A stretch of DNA of 19,605 bases from Paracoccaceae bacterium (GTDB lineage Bacteria; Pseudomonadota; Alphaproteobacteria; Rhodobacterales; Rhodobacteraceae): contig PXES01000299.1 in the NCBI GenBank assembly GCA_003564655.1, positions 1-19,605 of the forward strand, read 5' to 3'. The notes under the pieces are model-generated. The model was not told the DNA's origin and did no database searches. It saw only the letters and a program-made list of their open reading frames with translations. Below are positions 1 to 7,338 of this stretch, in pieces; within the stretch, counting starts at the first letter, position 1; every line of letters begins with the position of its first letter. The position numbers and the translations under genes are program-made.

Positions 1-737
1 GCGACCATGTTCAGCGCGATGGGTTTGACCGCCGGGCCACAATAGCCCCCGTGCGCGCCCTTGCCGTCGATCATCGGCTCGGGGCTGAAATTGTCCAGAT
101 CGACGCTGGTGATCGAGTTGATGGTGTTGATCAGGCTCACCGCATCCGCGCCACCCCGCTTCGCCGCTGCGGCGGGTTTGCGGATATCGGCGATATTGGG
201 CGTGAGCTTGACGATACAGGGCATGCGCGAGTGTTTCTTCACCCAGCGCGTGACCATCTCGATATATTCCGGCACCTGCCCCACGGCCGAGCCCATGCCG
301 CGCTCGGACATGCCATGCGGACAGCCGAAATTCAGCTCCACCCCATCGGCCTCGGTCTCCTCGACATGTTTCAGGATCGCCTTCCAGGACTCCTCGTCGC
401 AGGGCACCATCAGGCTTACGACCATCGCCCGGTCGGGCCAGTCGCGCTTGACCTGCTTGATCTCGCGCAGGTTCACCTGCAGCGGGCGGTCCGTGATCAG
501 CTCGATGTTGTTCATCCCCAGAAGCCGCCGATCCGCGCCCCAGATCGCGCCATAGCGTGGGCCATTCACATTCACTACGGGCGGGCCTTCGGCGCCCAGC
601 GTCTTCCACACGACGCCGCCCCAACCCGCCTTGAAGGCGCGCACGACATTATATTCCTTGTCCGTGGGCGGGGCCGAGGCCAGCCAGTAGGGATTGGGGG
701 ATTTGATGCCGATGAAGTTCGAGGTCAGGTCAGCCAT
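1..737 (-). CDS. preA: Dihydropyrimidine dehydrogenase catalytic subunit PreA (partial, C-terminus beyond left edge)
   Basis: Reduces uracil and thymine to their 5,6-dihydro forms together with PreT, the first step of reductive pyrimidine degradation in the cytoplasm. The visible 245 residues are the FMN-binding TIM-barrel part of the dihydroorotate dehydrogenase-like family. Residues 136-149 read NFGCPHGMSERGMG, the family active-site loop; Cys139 aligns with the catalytic cysteine of mammalian DPD. KLTPN and INTINS motifs of the FMN/substrate pocket follow. Family members are about 430 residues, so roughly 190 C-terminal residues, including the expected ferredoxin-like 4Fe-4S domain, lie outside the window. 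The ATG at 737 is preceded by AGGGAG at good distance. It starts 21 bp after preT stops, so the two form an operon. Dihydropyrimidinase and related genes would be expected further left. Confidence 0.93.
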   Translation of the reverse strand, partial: MADLTSNFIGIKSPNPYWLASAPPTDKEYNVVRAFKAGWGGVVWKTLGAEGPPVVNVNGPRYGAIWGADRRLLGMNNIELITDRPLQVNLREIKQVKRDWPDRAMVVSLMVPCDEESWKAILKHVEETEADGVELNFGCPHGMSERGMGSAVGQVPEYIEMVTRWVKKHSRMPCIVKLTPNIADIRKPAAAAKRGGADAVSLINTINSITSVDLDNFSPEPMIDGKGAHGGYCGPAVKPIALNMV

Positions 738-758
738 AGCCGTTCTCCCTGTTCATGT

Positions 759-2054
759 TCAGGTATTGGTCAGATGCGCGTGGATCGCTTCGGCCGCATC
801 GCGCCCCTGCGCGACTGCCGTGACGGTCAGGTCCTCGCCGCCGCCAGTGCAGTCGCCCCCGGCCCAGACGCCCGCCATCGGGACGCCGGCGAATTTGCGG
901 CCCTCGAGCGCCAGCCCGTCCACGGGCACCAGCTTCTGCCCGATGGCCTTGAACACCTGATCGGCCTTCAGGCGGAAGCTCTCCTCCCCGCCGGTATAGG
1001 TGAACTCGACCTCCGCAACCGCGCCGTCGCCGTGGATCGCGACCGGTGTCGCCCCGGTGATGATGGTCACGCCCTCGGTCGCGGCATGGTCGATCTCGTG
1101 GTCGGATGCGCTCATCGCGGCGCGGTCGCGTCGATAGACCATCGAGACCTGCTCGGCGCCCAGAAGCTTCGACTGCACGGCCGCGTCGACCGCCGTCATG
1201 CCGCCCCCGATCACCACCACATGCCGCCCGATGGGCAGGCGGGACAGGTCATCGGTCTGGCGCAACTCGGCGATGAAATCGACCGCGTCGCGCACGCCGT
1301 CCAGATCCTCGCCCGGGATGCCAAGGCTGTTCACATCGCCCAGGCCCGTGCCCAGAAACACCGCGTCGAACTCGGCGCGCAACGCGTCGAGGCCGATATC
1401 GCGGCCCAGCGCGCGGCCCGTCTCGATGGTGATGCCGCCGATGCCCAAGAGCCACTCGACCTCGCGCGCAGCGAAACCCCCGGCCATCTTGTAGGCGGCG
1501 ATGCCGTATTCGTTCAGCCCGCCCGGCTTGTCCTGCGCCTCAAGGACCGTCACCGCATGCCCGTGCATCGCCAAACGATGCGCGCAGGCGAGCCCCGCAG
1601 GCCCGGCCCCCACCACCGCCACGCGCTTGCCGGTATCGGGCGCGCGGGAATAGGGGTGGCCCTTCCGCGCCATCAGACTGTCGGTCGCATAGCGCTGCAG
1701 GCGGCCGATCTCGACGGGTTTGCCCTCGGCCATCTCGCGCACGCAGGCGCCCTCGCACAGCGTCTCGGTCGGGCAGACGCGGGCGCAACTGCCGCCGAAG
1801 ATGTTCTGATCCATGATCGTCTTGCCCGCCGCCTCGGGCTGGCCCGCCTGGATCTGGCGGATGAACAGCGGGATGTCGATTTCCGTGGGGCAGGCCGTGA
1901 TGCAGGGCGCGTCATGGCAGAAATAGCACCGGTCGGCCGCGACCATCGCCTCGTGCGAGTCGTAATTGGGGTAGAGGTCGTCGAAATGCGCGGCATAGGC
2001 ATCGGGCGTCAGGCGACCGGGATGAATGCCGGGGGTGGTAACACTGTTGGACAT
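759..2054 (-). CDS. preT: Dihydropyrimidine dehydrogenase electron-transfer subunit PreT
   Basis: Takes electrons from a nicotinamide cofactor through FAD and iron-sulfur clusters and passes them to PreA. The protein is 431 residues. Two cysteine groups (Cys43, 46, 51, 55 and Cys90, 94, 100, 104) form the N-terminal iron-sulfur domain shared with glutamate synthase small subunit. An FAD-binding Rossmann motif GAGPAG is at 149-154, and a second dinucleotide motif (VVVIGGGMTAVDAA) marks the NAD(P)H domain. I chose the ATG at 2054 because AAGAGG lies 8 nt upstream and the N-terminus then resembles the family; an in-frame ATG 48 bp further upstream has no such site. It is first in the preT-preA operon, with an AT-rich palindrome 55 bp upstream that is probably a control site. 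Confidence 0.93.
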   Translation of the reverse strand: MSNSVTTPGIHPGRLTPDAYAAHFDDLYPNYDSHEAMVAADRCYFCHDAPCITACPTEIDIPLFIRQIQAGQPEAAGKTIMDQNIFGGSCARVCPTETLCEGACVREMAEGKPVEIGRLQRYATDSLMARKGHPYSRAPDTGKRVAVVGAGPAGLACAHRLAMHGHAVTVLEAQDKPGGLNEYGIAAYKMAGGFAAREVEWLLGIGGITIETGRALGRDIGLDALRAEFDAVFLGTGLGDVNSLGIPGEDLDGVRDAVDFIAELRQTDDLSRLPIGRHVVVIGGGMTAVDAAVQSKLLGAEQVSMVYRRDRAAMSASDHEIDHAATEGVTIITGATPVAIHGDGAVAEVEFTYTGGEESFRLKADQVFKAIGQKLVPVDGLALEGRKFAGVPMAGVWAGGDCTGGGEDLTVTAVAQGRDAAEAIHAHLTNT

Positions 2055-2109
2055 GGGCTGGCCTCTTGTCTCTGCGGGCTCTCGTCCAGAGCAGGAAACC
2101 ACGGGTCAG

Positions 2110-2133
2110 AAATTTTATCAATTAGTAAAATTT
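2110..2133. promoter_or_regulatory. AT-rich inverted repeat, candidate operator of preTA
   Basis: Arms AAATTTTA (2110-2117) and TAAAATTT (2126-2133) are perfect inverted repeats around an 8-bp centre, TCAATTAG. The element stands out in very GC-rich DNA and lies 55 bp before the preT start. It overlaps the only plausible -10 sequence of this promoter (TAAAAT on the minus strand), so binding of a dimeric repressor here could block transcription. The family of regulator is not evident from the site. Inference from position and symmetry only. Confidence 0.5.
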
Positions 2134-2182
2134 TCGATTCCTGCCTCTTTTCGCAACAATGCCGCCCAAGGCGCAGGCAGAT

Positions 2183-2200
2183 CGGGCCGTTGGCGGCCCG
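2183..2200 (-). terminator. GC hairpin between preTA promoter and DUF6476 gene
   Basis: CGGGCCG and CGGCCCG form a perfect 7-bp stem with a TTGG loop. It lies 157 bp beyond the stop of the minus-strand DUF6476 gene and upstream of preT. No T-run follows, so terminator function is a guess. The remainder of 2055-2356 shows no coding signal. Confidence 0.3.
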
Positions 2201-2356
2201 CAGCGGCCTGGTGTTGGCCAGACTGGCGGCCCTCGCCAATGTCGCGCGGGGCAGGGGGCAGTAGCGCCGGGTCCCGGGGCGGCGGCTCCTGCCGCGCAGA
2301 TGCCGATGTCGCGTTGTCGGCGGGTCGGTTGCCGATGACGCAGCTTTCCGCGCCCC

Positions 2357-2659
2357 TCACCGCTCCGGCAGGGCCATCCGGTGGCGCAACGCCCCGGTGC
2401 CGCGGTCGTAGAGCAGCACCTCGTCGCCATCGGTGACAACCAGCACCCAGTCGCGCGCCAGCGTCACCGCTTCGGCCCGCGCGCCTTCGGGCAGGGTGAC
2501 ACTCTCGGGCAGCGCCACGGGCGCCGGGGCCAGTCCGAGGCGCGTGACAAGCAGGCCGAGGATGAGTATCAGCCCGATGATCATCACGAGAGTCAGCACG
2601 ATCACCAGACGCTTGAGCCAGCGCAGATCGGGTGGCAGCGGGTCCGGGGGCATGGCCAT
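2357..2659 (-). CDS. DUF6476 family single-pass membrane protein
   Basis: A 100-residue protein with a short proline/aspartate-rich N-terminus, the PPDLRWLKRL signature and one hydrophobic membrane segment at about residues 18-39. A periplasmic domain of about 60 residues follows, with a beta-rich pattern ending in VLLYDRGTGALRHRMALP. This matches the DUF6476 proteins of Rhodobacterales, whose function is unknown to me. Start: ATG at 2659 with GAAAGG about 10 nt upstream; an alternative ATG at 2653 is spaced worse. The start codon lies in the same palindrome as the start of the divergent pseudouridine synthase, so the genes share no intergenic DNA. Confidence 0.75.
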   Translation of the reverse strand: MAMPPDPLPPDLRWLKRLVIVLTLVMIIGLILILGLLVTRLGLAPAPVALPESVTLPEGARAEAVTLARDWVLVVTDGDEVLLYDRGTGALRHRMALPER

Positions 2660-2660
2660 G
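2651..2660. other. CATGGCCATG palindrome holding both divergent start codons
   Basis: This 10-bp perfect palindrome supplies two ATGs to each strand: 2652 and 2658 on plus, 2659 and 2653 on minus. Whichever starts are used, the DUF6476 gene and the pseudouridine synthase gene overlap or abut by 2 to 8 bp at their 5' ends. The promoter and leader of each gene must therefore lie in the coding sequence of the other, or the genes must be translated from leaderless or readthrough transcripts. Confidence 0.8.
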
Positions 2661-3716
2661 GCAGAGGCGCCTTTCACCGAGTTGCAGGTCGTCATCGGGC
2701 CCGAGCCGCCCGACCGCCTTGATAAGGCGCTTGCCCGCGATGTGCCAGAGGGGGCGGCGCTGTCGCGCTCGCGCCTCGCGCGGCTGATCGCCGAGGGTGC
2801 CGTCACGCGCGCGGACGTGGTGCTCGACAGCCCGCGGGCACGGGTGGCCGCGGGCGATGTGCTGACCCTGCGCCTTGCGCCTGCAGCAGAGGTCGAGACC
2901 CGCGCCCAGCCGATCCCGCTTCAGGTGGTGTGGGAGGACGCCGACCTGATCGTTATCGACAAGCCCGCGGGCATGGTGGTCCACCCGGCCCCCGGATCGC
3001 CCGACCGGACGCTGGTGAACGCGCTCTTGCACCATTGCGGCAACAGCCTCTCGGGCGTGGGCGGCGAGAAGCGCCCCGGCATCGTCCACCGCATCGACAA
3101 GGACACCTCGGGGCTGCTGGTCGTGGCCAAGTCCGACCGCGCGCATCACGGCCTCGCCGCGCAGTTCGAGGCGCATGACGTGCTGCGCCGGTATCAGGCG
3201 GTGGTTCACGGGGTGCCCGATGCGGCCGATCCACGGTTGCGCGGGCTGCGGGGGGTGAGTTTCGAGGCAGGCAATATCCTCAAGATCACCAGCCAGCTTG
3301 CCCGACACCGCACGGACCGGCAGCGGCAGGCGGTGGTTTGGGCGGGCGGGCGCCACGCCGTCACACGCGCACGGGTTGTAGCGGGGTTCGGTGCCCCGCC
3401 CGCAATGGCGCTGCTGGAGTGTTGGCTCGAGACCGGGCGGACGCATCAGATCCGCGTACATCTTGCCCATGCCGGGCACGGGCTGGTCGGCGACCCGGTC
3501 TATGGCGGGCGGCGGGCGGCTTCCGAGCGGGCGCTGGGCGCGCCGGCGGCGGCGGCCTGCGCGGCCTTCCCCCGCCAGGCGCTGCACGCCGCGACGCTGG
3601 GCTTTACCCATCCGGTCACCGGCGCAACGCTGGAGTTCGCCTCGGACCTGCCCGCCGACATGGCGGCGCTGCTCGCCACCCTGCGGGCGGCTCACGCGGG
3701 CTGCACATCGCAGTGA
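2658..3716 (+). CDS. RluA-family 23S rRNA pseudouridine synthase
   Basis: Converts specific uridines of rRNA (RluD-type enzymes act on 23S helix 69) to pseudouridine. The protein is 352 residues from the ATG at 2658. An N-terminal S4 RNA-binding domain (about residues 18-72, with RLDKALA and SRSRLARLI) precedes the catalytic domain. HRIDKDTSGLL contains the catalytic aspartate, Asp147, and the later GRTHQIRVHLAHAGHGLVGDPVYGG motif is typical of RluA, RluC and RluD. Between these motifs there is a longer Arg/Gln-rich segment than in E. coli RluD. I prefer 2658 over the in-frame ATG at 2652 because GGGGG (2646-2650) is then 7 nt away. The exact target site cannot be read from sequence. rpoH follows downstream on the same strand. 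Confidence 0.87.
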   Translation: MAEAPFTELQVVIGPEPPDRLDKALARDVPEGAALSRSRLARLIAEGAVTRADVVLDSPRARVAAGDVLTLRLAPAAEVETRAQPIPLQVVWEDADLIVIDKPAGMVVHPAPGSPDRTLVNALLHHCGNSLSGVGGEKRPGIVHRIDKDTSGLLVVAKSDRAHHGLAAQFEAHDVLRRYQAVVHGVPDAADPRLRGLRGVSFEAGNILKITSQLARHRTDRQRQAVVWAGGRHAVTRARVVAGFGAPPAMALLECWLETGRTHQIRVHLAHAGHGLVGDPVYGGRRAASERALGAPAAAACAAFPRQALHAATLGFTHPVTGATLEFASDLPADMAALLATLRAAHAGCTSQ

Positions 3717-3721
3717 GGGTG

Positions 3722-3750
3722 GCTGAAACATCTGGGGCGCGCAACATTTA
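3722..3750 (+). promoter_or_regulatory. Possible heat-shock (sigma-32-like) promoter of rpoH
   Basis: GCTGAAA (3722-3728) and CAACATTTA (3742-3750) are separated by 13 bp. They match the sigma-32 consensus CTTGAAA / CCCCATNTA at 5 of 7 and 7 of 9 positions. The site begins 5 bp after the upstream gene's stop codon and about 95 bp before rpoH. It would allow autoregulation, but GC-rich alphaproteobacterial promoters vary and this is only a pattern match. Confidence 0.3.
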
Positions 3751-3783
3751 CCTTGTAGCAAGGAATTGCCGGTAATCCGCGGG

Positions 3784-3812
3784 TTGCACAGCGCAGGCGC
3801 TGCGCCTATCTG
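3784..3812 (+). promoter_or_regulatory. Possible housekeeping promoter of rpoH
   Basis: TTGCAC (3784-3789) and TATCTG (3807-3812) are 17 bp apart, which fits a sigma-70-type promoter with a leader of about 26 nt to the rpoH ATG. A 6-bp GC hairpin (3791-3805) falls in the spacer. Weak consensus match; inference. Confidence 0.3.
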
Positions 3813-3844
3813 CGAGGGCCGGTTTCGCGACAAGAGGTTTTCGG

Positions 3845-4741
3845 ATGAGCAGTTACGCCAATCTTCCCGCCCCCAGCCCCGAACAGGGGCTGAACCGCTA
3901 CATGCAGGAAATCCGCCGCTTCCCGATGCTCGAGCCGGAAGAGGAATTCATGCTGGCCAAGCGCTGGGTCGACCATCAGGACACCGAGGCCGCGCACAAG
4001 CTGGTCACCAGCCATCTGCGCCTCGCCGCCAAGATCGCGATGGGCTATCGCGGCTACGGCCTGCCCCAGGCCGAGGTGATCTCCGAGGCCAATGTCGGGC
4101 TGATGCAGGCGGTCAAGCGTTTCGACCCCGACAAGGGATTCCGGCTGGCGACCTATGCGATGTGGTGGATCCGCGCCTCGATCCAGGAATACATCCTGCG
4201 CTCCTGGAGCCTCGTGAAACTCGGCACCACCTCGGCGCAGAAGAAGCTCTTCTTCAACCTGCGCAAGGCCAAGTCGCGCATCGGCGCGCTGGAAGATGGC
4301 GACCTGCGCCCCGAGAACGTGGCCCGCATCGCGCAGGACCTCAACGTGTCCGAGGATGAGGTGATCGCGATGAACCGGCGCATGGCGGGCAGCGACTCGT
4401 CGCTCAACGCCACGGTCGGCAGCGAGGAGGGGGCGTCGAGCTGGCAGGACTGGCTCGAGGATGAGGGCGCCGATCAGGCCAGCGACTATGCCGAGCGTGA
4501 CGAGTTCGAGCAGCGCCGCGAATTGCTCATGCAAGCGATGGATGTCCTCAATGATCGCGAGCGCGATATCCTGACCCAGCGGCGGCTGACCGATGAGCCC
4601 GTGACGCTCGAGGATCTGTCGCAGAGCTATGATGTCAGCCGCGAGCGCATTCGCCAGATCGAGGTGCGCGCCTTCGAGAAACTGCAAGGTCGGATGCGCA
4701 CCCTCGCGCGTGAACGGGGGCTGTCGGTGCCGGTGAATTGA
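3845..4741 (+). CDS. rpoH: RNA polymerase sigma factor RpoH (sigma-32), RpoH-I type
   Basis: Directs RNA polymerase to heat-shock and general stress promoters. The protein is 298 residues, the usual family length. Sigma region 2 is clear, with GLMQAVKRFDPDKGFRLATY followed by WWIRASIQEYILRSWSLVK. The RpoH box QKKLFFNLR is at residues 132-140, and region 4 with the helix-turn-helix ends near residue 290 (VSRERIRQIEVRAFEKLQ). The N-terminus (SYANLPAPSPEQGLNRYMQEIR) resembles the RpoH-I paralogue of Rhodobacter as I remember it, rather than the more divergent RpoH-II. The ATG at 3845 follows AAGAGG at suitable spacing. It is downstream of the pseudouridine synthase gene with a 128-bp gap holding possible promoters, and is followed by a perfect 11-bp hairpin. 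Confidence 0.95.
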   Translation: MSSYANLPAPSPEQGLNRYMQEIRRFPMLEPEEEFMLAKRWVDHQDTEAAHKLVTSHLRLAAKIAMGYRGYGLPQAEVISEANVGLMQAVKRFDPDKGFRLATYAMWWIRASIQEYILRSWSLVKLGTTSAQKKLFFNLRKAKSRIGALEDGDLRPENVARIAQDLNVSEDEVIAMNRRMAGSDSSLNATVGSEEGASSWQDWLEDEGADQASDYAERDEFEQRRELLMQAMDVLNDRERDILTQRRLTDEPVTLEDLSQSYDVSRERIRQIEVRAFEKLQGRMRTLARERGLSVPVN

Positions 4742-4760
4742 GCCGCGCATCGCAGGCTGC

Positions 4761-4788
4761 CCATGCTGCCGCAACTCCGGCAGCATGG
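4761..4788 (+). terminator. Hairpin after rpoH, probable terminator
   Basis: CCATGCTGCCG (4761-4771) and CGGCAGCATGG (4778-4788) form a perfect 11-bp stem with a 6-nt loop, starting 20 bp after the rpoH stop. No T-tract follows, so it may need Rho or may mainly protect the transcript's 3' end. Confidence 0.6.
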
Positions 4789-5050
4789 CGGCCGAGGCCA
4801 GAGACATTCGCCCTGCGCGCGGTGCTGTGTCGCGTATGAATGCCCTGCGCGCCCGGTGCAAAGTCGCCACGCATGTGGTGGTGGCGCGCCAACCGGCTCA
4901 CCCGGGCAAGCGCGATGTTGGCGCATGTCAGCATTGACGCCAATGGCGGCCTCGGGGCTGCGGTCGGGCGAAGGCGGTGCAACCTCTCCGGGCGCGGCGG
5001 CTTGGCATCTACCATCATTGCGTAGCCTGTGGACCGAATGCGTTGGACGC

Positions 5051-5121
5051 CGCTCAGATGACGTCACCGGCGGGCTGTTATCTGAGTGTATTTCCCTCTG
5101 AATGCCGCAGCCGACAGAGGG
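5051..5121 (+). other. Two adjacent stem-loops, possible structured RNA or control region
   Basis: CGCTCAGAT (5051-5059) pairs with ATCTGAGTG (5080-5088), 9 bp including one G-U. Its loop contains the 8-bp palindrome TGACGTCA (overlapping at 5059-5066). Six nucleotides later CCCTCTG (5094-5100) pairs with CAGAGGG (5115-5121). The AT content rises locally. Strand and function are unknown. Confidence 0.3.
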
Positions 5122-5148
5122 GTAGCAAGGCCTGCGCGTGAAGCGCCA

Positions 5149-5201
5149 AAGCGCCCTCGGACCGTGCCCCGCCCACCCACCCGCACGGCCCGAGGGCGCT
5201 T
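5149..5201. repeat. Palindromic intergenic repeat, copy 1
   Basis: AAGCGCCCTCGG (5149-5160) pairs with CCGAGGGCGCTT (5190-5201). After one mismatch the stem continues with CCGTG/CACGG, leaving a 17-nt cytosine-rich loop with CCCACCCACCC. Copy 2 at 7284-7338 has the same arms, the same single mismatch position, the same loop length and nearly the same loop sequence. This copy sits alone in the gene-poor region. Confidence 0.85.
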
Positions 5202-5637
5202 CGGGAATTGCTTGGTCGCCGCGCGCGCGCACGCGGCGGGCGGGACCGGCAGGCTGCGCATCGCGGGTCGCGGAACCGGGCTGGCGTCGGTGGCGGCCAG
5301 GGCACAGGAACCGGTGGGCGTGCGCGCCGTCAGCCTCGCGTCTGGCGGGAGACGCCGCTGCATCGCGCGCTGCCGTCCAGCGGCCCCCGGAGCACCGGTC
5401 CGAGCGCAATCCCGCGCCGGTCGGACTCCGCCGATGCCCTCACACCGCCAGCATGACCGTCGCGCGACGCCCTGCGACTGGGCGGGAGGGCCCTGGCCCG
5501 ACGCGGCCCGCCGCCCCCTCGATGGGGGCAAGGGACGCCCCCCCTTCCCGGAAAGTGCCCTGCGCGCGGGGGGGCTTTCCCCGTTTCCTTCCCCGCCGCG
5601 CCCGCATAGGGTGGCACGCAAAACAGAGGATCCGGCA

Positions 5638-7212
5638 ATGCGCGATTTCCAGTTTCCGGGCCGCTCGGCGGTCTATGCGTCGAACGGCATGTGCGCCACC
5701 TCGCACCCGCTTGCCGCGAAGACGGCCATTGATCTGTTGCAGGCCGGCGGCAATGCGGCGGACGCGGCCATCGGGGCGGCCATGGTGCTCAATATCTGCG
5801 AGCCGCACATGACCGGGCTGGGGGGCGACTGCTTCGTGCTGCTCAAGCCTGCGGGCCGTGACGAGGTCGTGGCGCTCAATGGCTCGGGGCGTGCGCCCGC
5901 CGCGATCGACGCGGGCGCCCTGCGCGCGGCGGGGCATGCGACGGTTCCCGTCCACGGGGTCGAGGCGATCACCCTGCCGGGTGCGGTCGATGCCGTCTGC
6001 CAGCTCAACGCGGACTGGGGCCGCATGGCGCTGGCCGAGATCCTCGCCCCCGCGATCCACCACGCGCAGGCCGGCGTGCCGGTCGGCCCGCGCACGGCGT
6101 TCGACTGGGCGCGCGCCGACCACTTGCACGGTGCCGCGCGCCGCATCTACCTGCCCGGCGGTCGGGCGCCCCGCGCAGGCGAGGTTTTCGCCGCGCCGGG
6201 TCTGGCCGAGGTGCTGCGCCGCATCGCCCGCGAGGGCCGCGCGGGGTTCTACGAGGGCGAAGTTGCCGAGGATCTCATCGCTTCACTACAGGCGATGGGT
6301 GGCTGTCACAGCCATGACGACCTTGCCGCCACCCGCGCGCGCAGCGATGACCCGGTGATCAGCCGCTACCGCGATCACGAGCTGGTCGAGCATGCCCCCA
6401 ACGGGCAGGGTGCGACGGCGTGCCTGCTGCTCAATATCCTCGGCCATTTCGATCTTGGCGCGCTCGACCCTCTGGGGCCAGAGCGCGCCCATCTCGAGGC
6501 CGAGGCCACCAAGCTGGCCTATGACGCGCGCAACCGCTTTCTCGCCGATCCCGACCATACCGCGCGGCTCGCGCATATGCTCGCGCCCCAGACGGCGCAG
6601 GCGCTCGCGGCGCTGATCGACCCGGCGCGTGTGCTGCCCGACCCGGCGGCGCTGACAGAGGCCGTCCATCGCGACACGGTCTATCTGACCGTGGTGGACC
6701 GCGACGGTATGGCGGTGTCGCTGATCTACTCGATCTTTCACAGCTTCGGGTCGGGTCGCGCCTCCGAGCGCTTCGGCCTGCTGTTCCAGAACCGTGGCGC
6801 GGGCTTCACCCTGACGCCGGGCCATCCCAATGCGCTGGCAGGCGGCAAGCGGCCGCTGCACACGATCATCCCCGCGATGCTGCGTCATCAGGGGCGGGTG
6901 GTGATGCCGTTCGGTGTGATGGGCGGGTCCTATCAGCCGGTGGGCCATGCGCGGCTGATCGGCAATCTGCTCGATTACGGGATGGAGTTGCAAAGCGCCA
7001 TAGACGCGCCGCGCGCCTATGCCGAGGACGGCACGCTTACGCTCGAGCGCCCCTATCCAGAGGCGACCTTGCGGGCGCTGGCCGATCTGGGCCACACGGT
7101 CGAGCGCGCACAGACGCCCATCGGCGGCGCACAGGCGATCCGGATTCACCCGTCAGGGGTGCTTGAAGGCGCGTCGGACCCGCGCAAGGATGGTTGCGCG
7201 CTGGGCTACTGA
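5638..7212 (+). CDS. ggt: Gamma-glutamyltransferase family protein (glutathione hydrolase-like)
   Basis: A 524-residue Ntn-hydrolase proenzyme that would cleave gamma-glutamyl bonds, for example in glutathione, after self-cleavage into two subunits. LLQAGGNAADAAIGAAMVLNICEPHMTGLGGD near the N-terminus is the family signature of the large subunit. DTVYLTVVDRDGMAVSLI contains Thr347, which aligns with the nucleophile/cleavage threonine, and PNALAGGKRPLHTIIPAM is in the small subunit. The form is closer to YwrD-type proteins than to E. coli Ggt. No signal peptide is visible, so it is probably cytoplasmic; substrate is therefore uncertain. Start: ATG at 5638 with AGAGGA 9 nt upstream; the frame stays open further upstream, but that stretch lacks family residues. 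It stands alone, followed by a palindromic repeat and then convergent chrR. Confidence 0.9.
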   Translation: MRDFQFPGRSAVYASNGMCATSHPLAAKTAIDLLQAGGNAADAAIGAAMVLNICEPHMTGLGGDCFVLLKPAGRDEVVALNGSGRAPAAIDAGALRAAGHATVPVHGVEAITLPGAVDAVCQLNADWGRMALAEILAPAIHHAQAGVPVGPRTAFDWARADHLHGAARRIYLPGGRAPRAGEVFAAPGLAEVLRRIAREGRAGFYEGEVAEDLIASLQAMGGCHSHDDLAATRARSDDPVISRYRDHELVEHAPNGQGATACLLLNILGHFDLGALDPLGPERAHLEAEATKLAYDARNRFLADPDHTARLAHMLAPQTAQALAALIDPARVLPDPAALTEAVHRDTVYLTVVDRDGMAVSLIYSIFHSFGSGRASERFGLLFQNRGAGFTLTPGHPNALAGGKRPLHTIIPAMLRHQGRVVMPFGVMGGSYQPVGHARLIGNLLDYGMELQSAIDAPRAYAEDGTLTLERPYPEATLRALADLGHTVERAQTPIGGAQAIRIHPSGVLEGASDPRKDGCALGY

Positions 7213-7283
7213 TGACAGTGGCGTCCGACCGGTTCCTGTCGGTGTCAAGCGGCTCTTCCGGCGCGGGTCGTGCGCACAGGCGA

Positions 7284-7338
7284 AAAGCGCCCTCGGGCCG
7301 TGCCCACCCACCCGCCCCGCACGCCCCGAGGGCGCTTT
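7284..7338. repeat. Palindromic intergenic repeat, copy 2
   Basis: AAAGCGCCCTCGGG (7284-7297) pairs with CCCGAGGGCGCTTT (7325-7338). After one mismatch CGTG/CACG extends the stem, and the 17-nt loop is cytosine-rich (CCCACCCACCC). It lies between convergent ggt and chrR. Read on the minus strand it ends in GCGCTTTT, so it could terminate the rpoE-chrR transcript. The rest of 7213-7488 shows nothing recognisable. Confidence 0.85.

Larger units (their letters stand above)
4789..5637. other. About 850 bp without a convincing gene
   Basis: Open frames here on both strands lack codon structure, have low-complexity Arg/Pro/Ala translations and match no domain I recognise. tRNA, SRP RNA, tmRNA and RNase P signature motifs are not visible. 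The stretch holds two adjacent stem-loops (5051-5121), the first copy of a palindromic repeat (5149-5201), small GC hairpins (GCGTCT/AGACGC at 5338-5355; GCCCCC/GGGGGC at 5513-5529) and the ribosome binding site of ggt just before 5638. It could be the remains of a decayed gene or host a small RNA. Confidence 0.5.

Noticed and set aside
51..2264. 737-codon plus-strand open frame opposite preA and preT
   Set aside because: Translation is a low-complexity His/Arg/Ala-rich shadow; the minus strand encodes clear PreA and PreT with iron-sulfur and FAD motifs.
4789..5148. tRNA, SRP RNA, RNase P or tmRNA gene after rpoH
   Set aside because: No TTCRA-type T-loop with acceptor pairing, no GGAAGG SRP loop, no RNase P or tmRNA core motifs on either strand.
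5086..5637. N-terminal extension of gamma-glutamyltransferase
   Set aside because: The added 184 residues are low-complexity, include the palindromic repeat, and the ATG at 5638 has a good ribosome binding site.
5149..7338. CRISPR array or insertion-sequence ends
   Set aside because: The repeat copies are 2 kb apart and palindromic, with no regular spacers, no transposase between them (the intervening gene is a normal ggt) and no evident target-site duplications.
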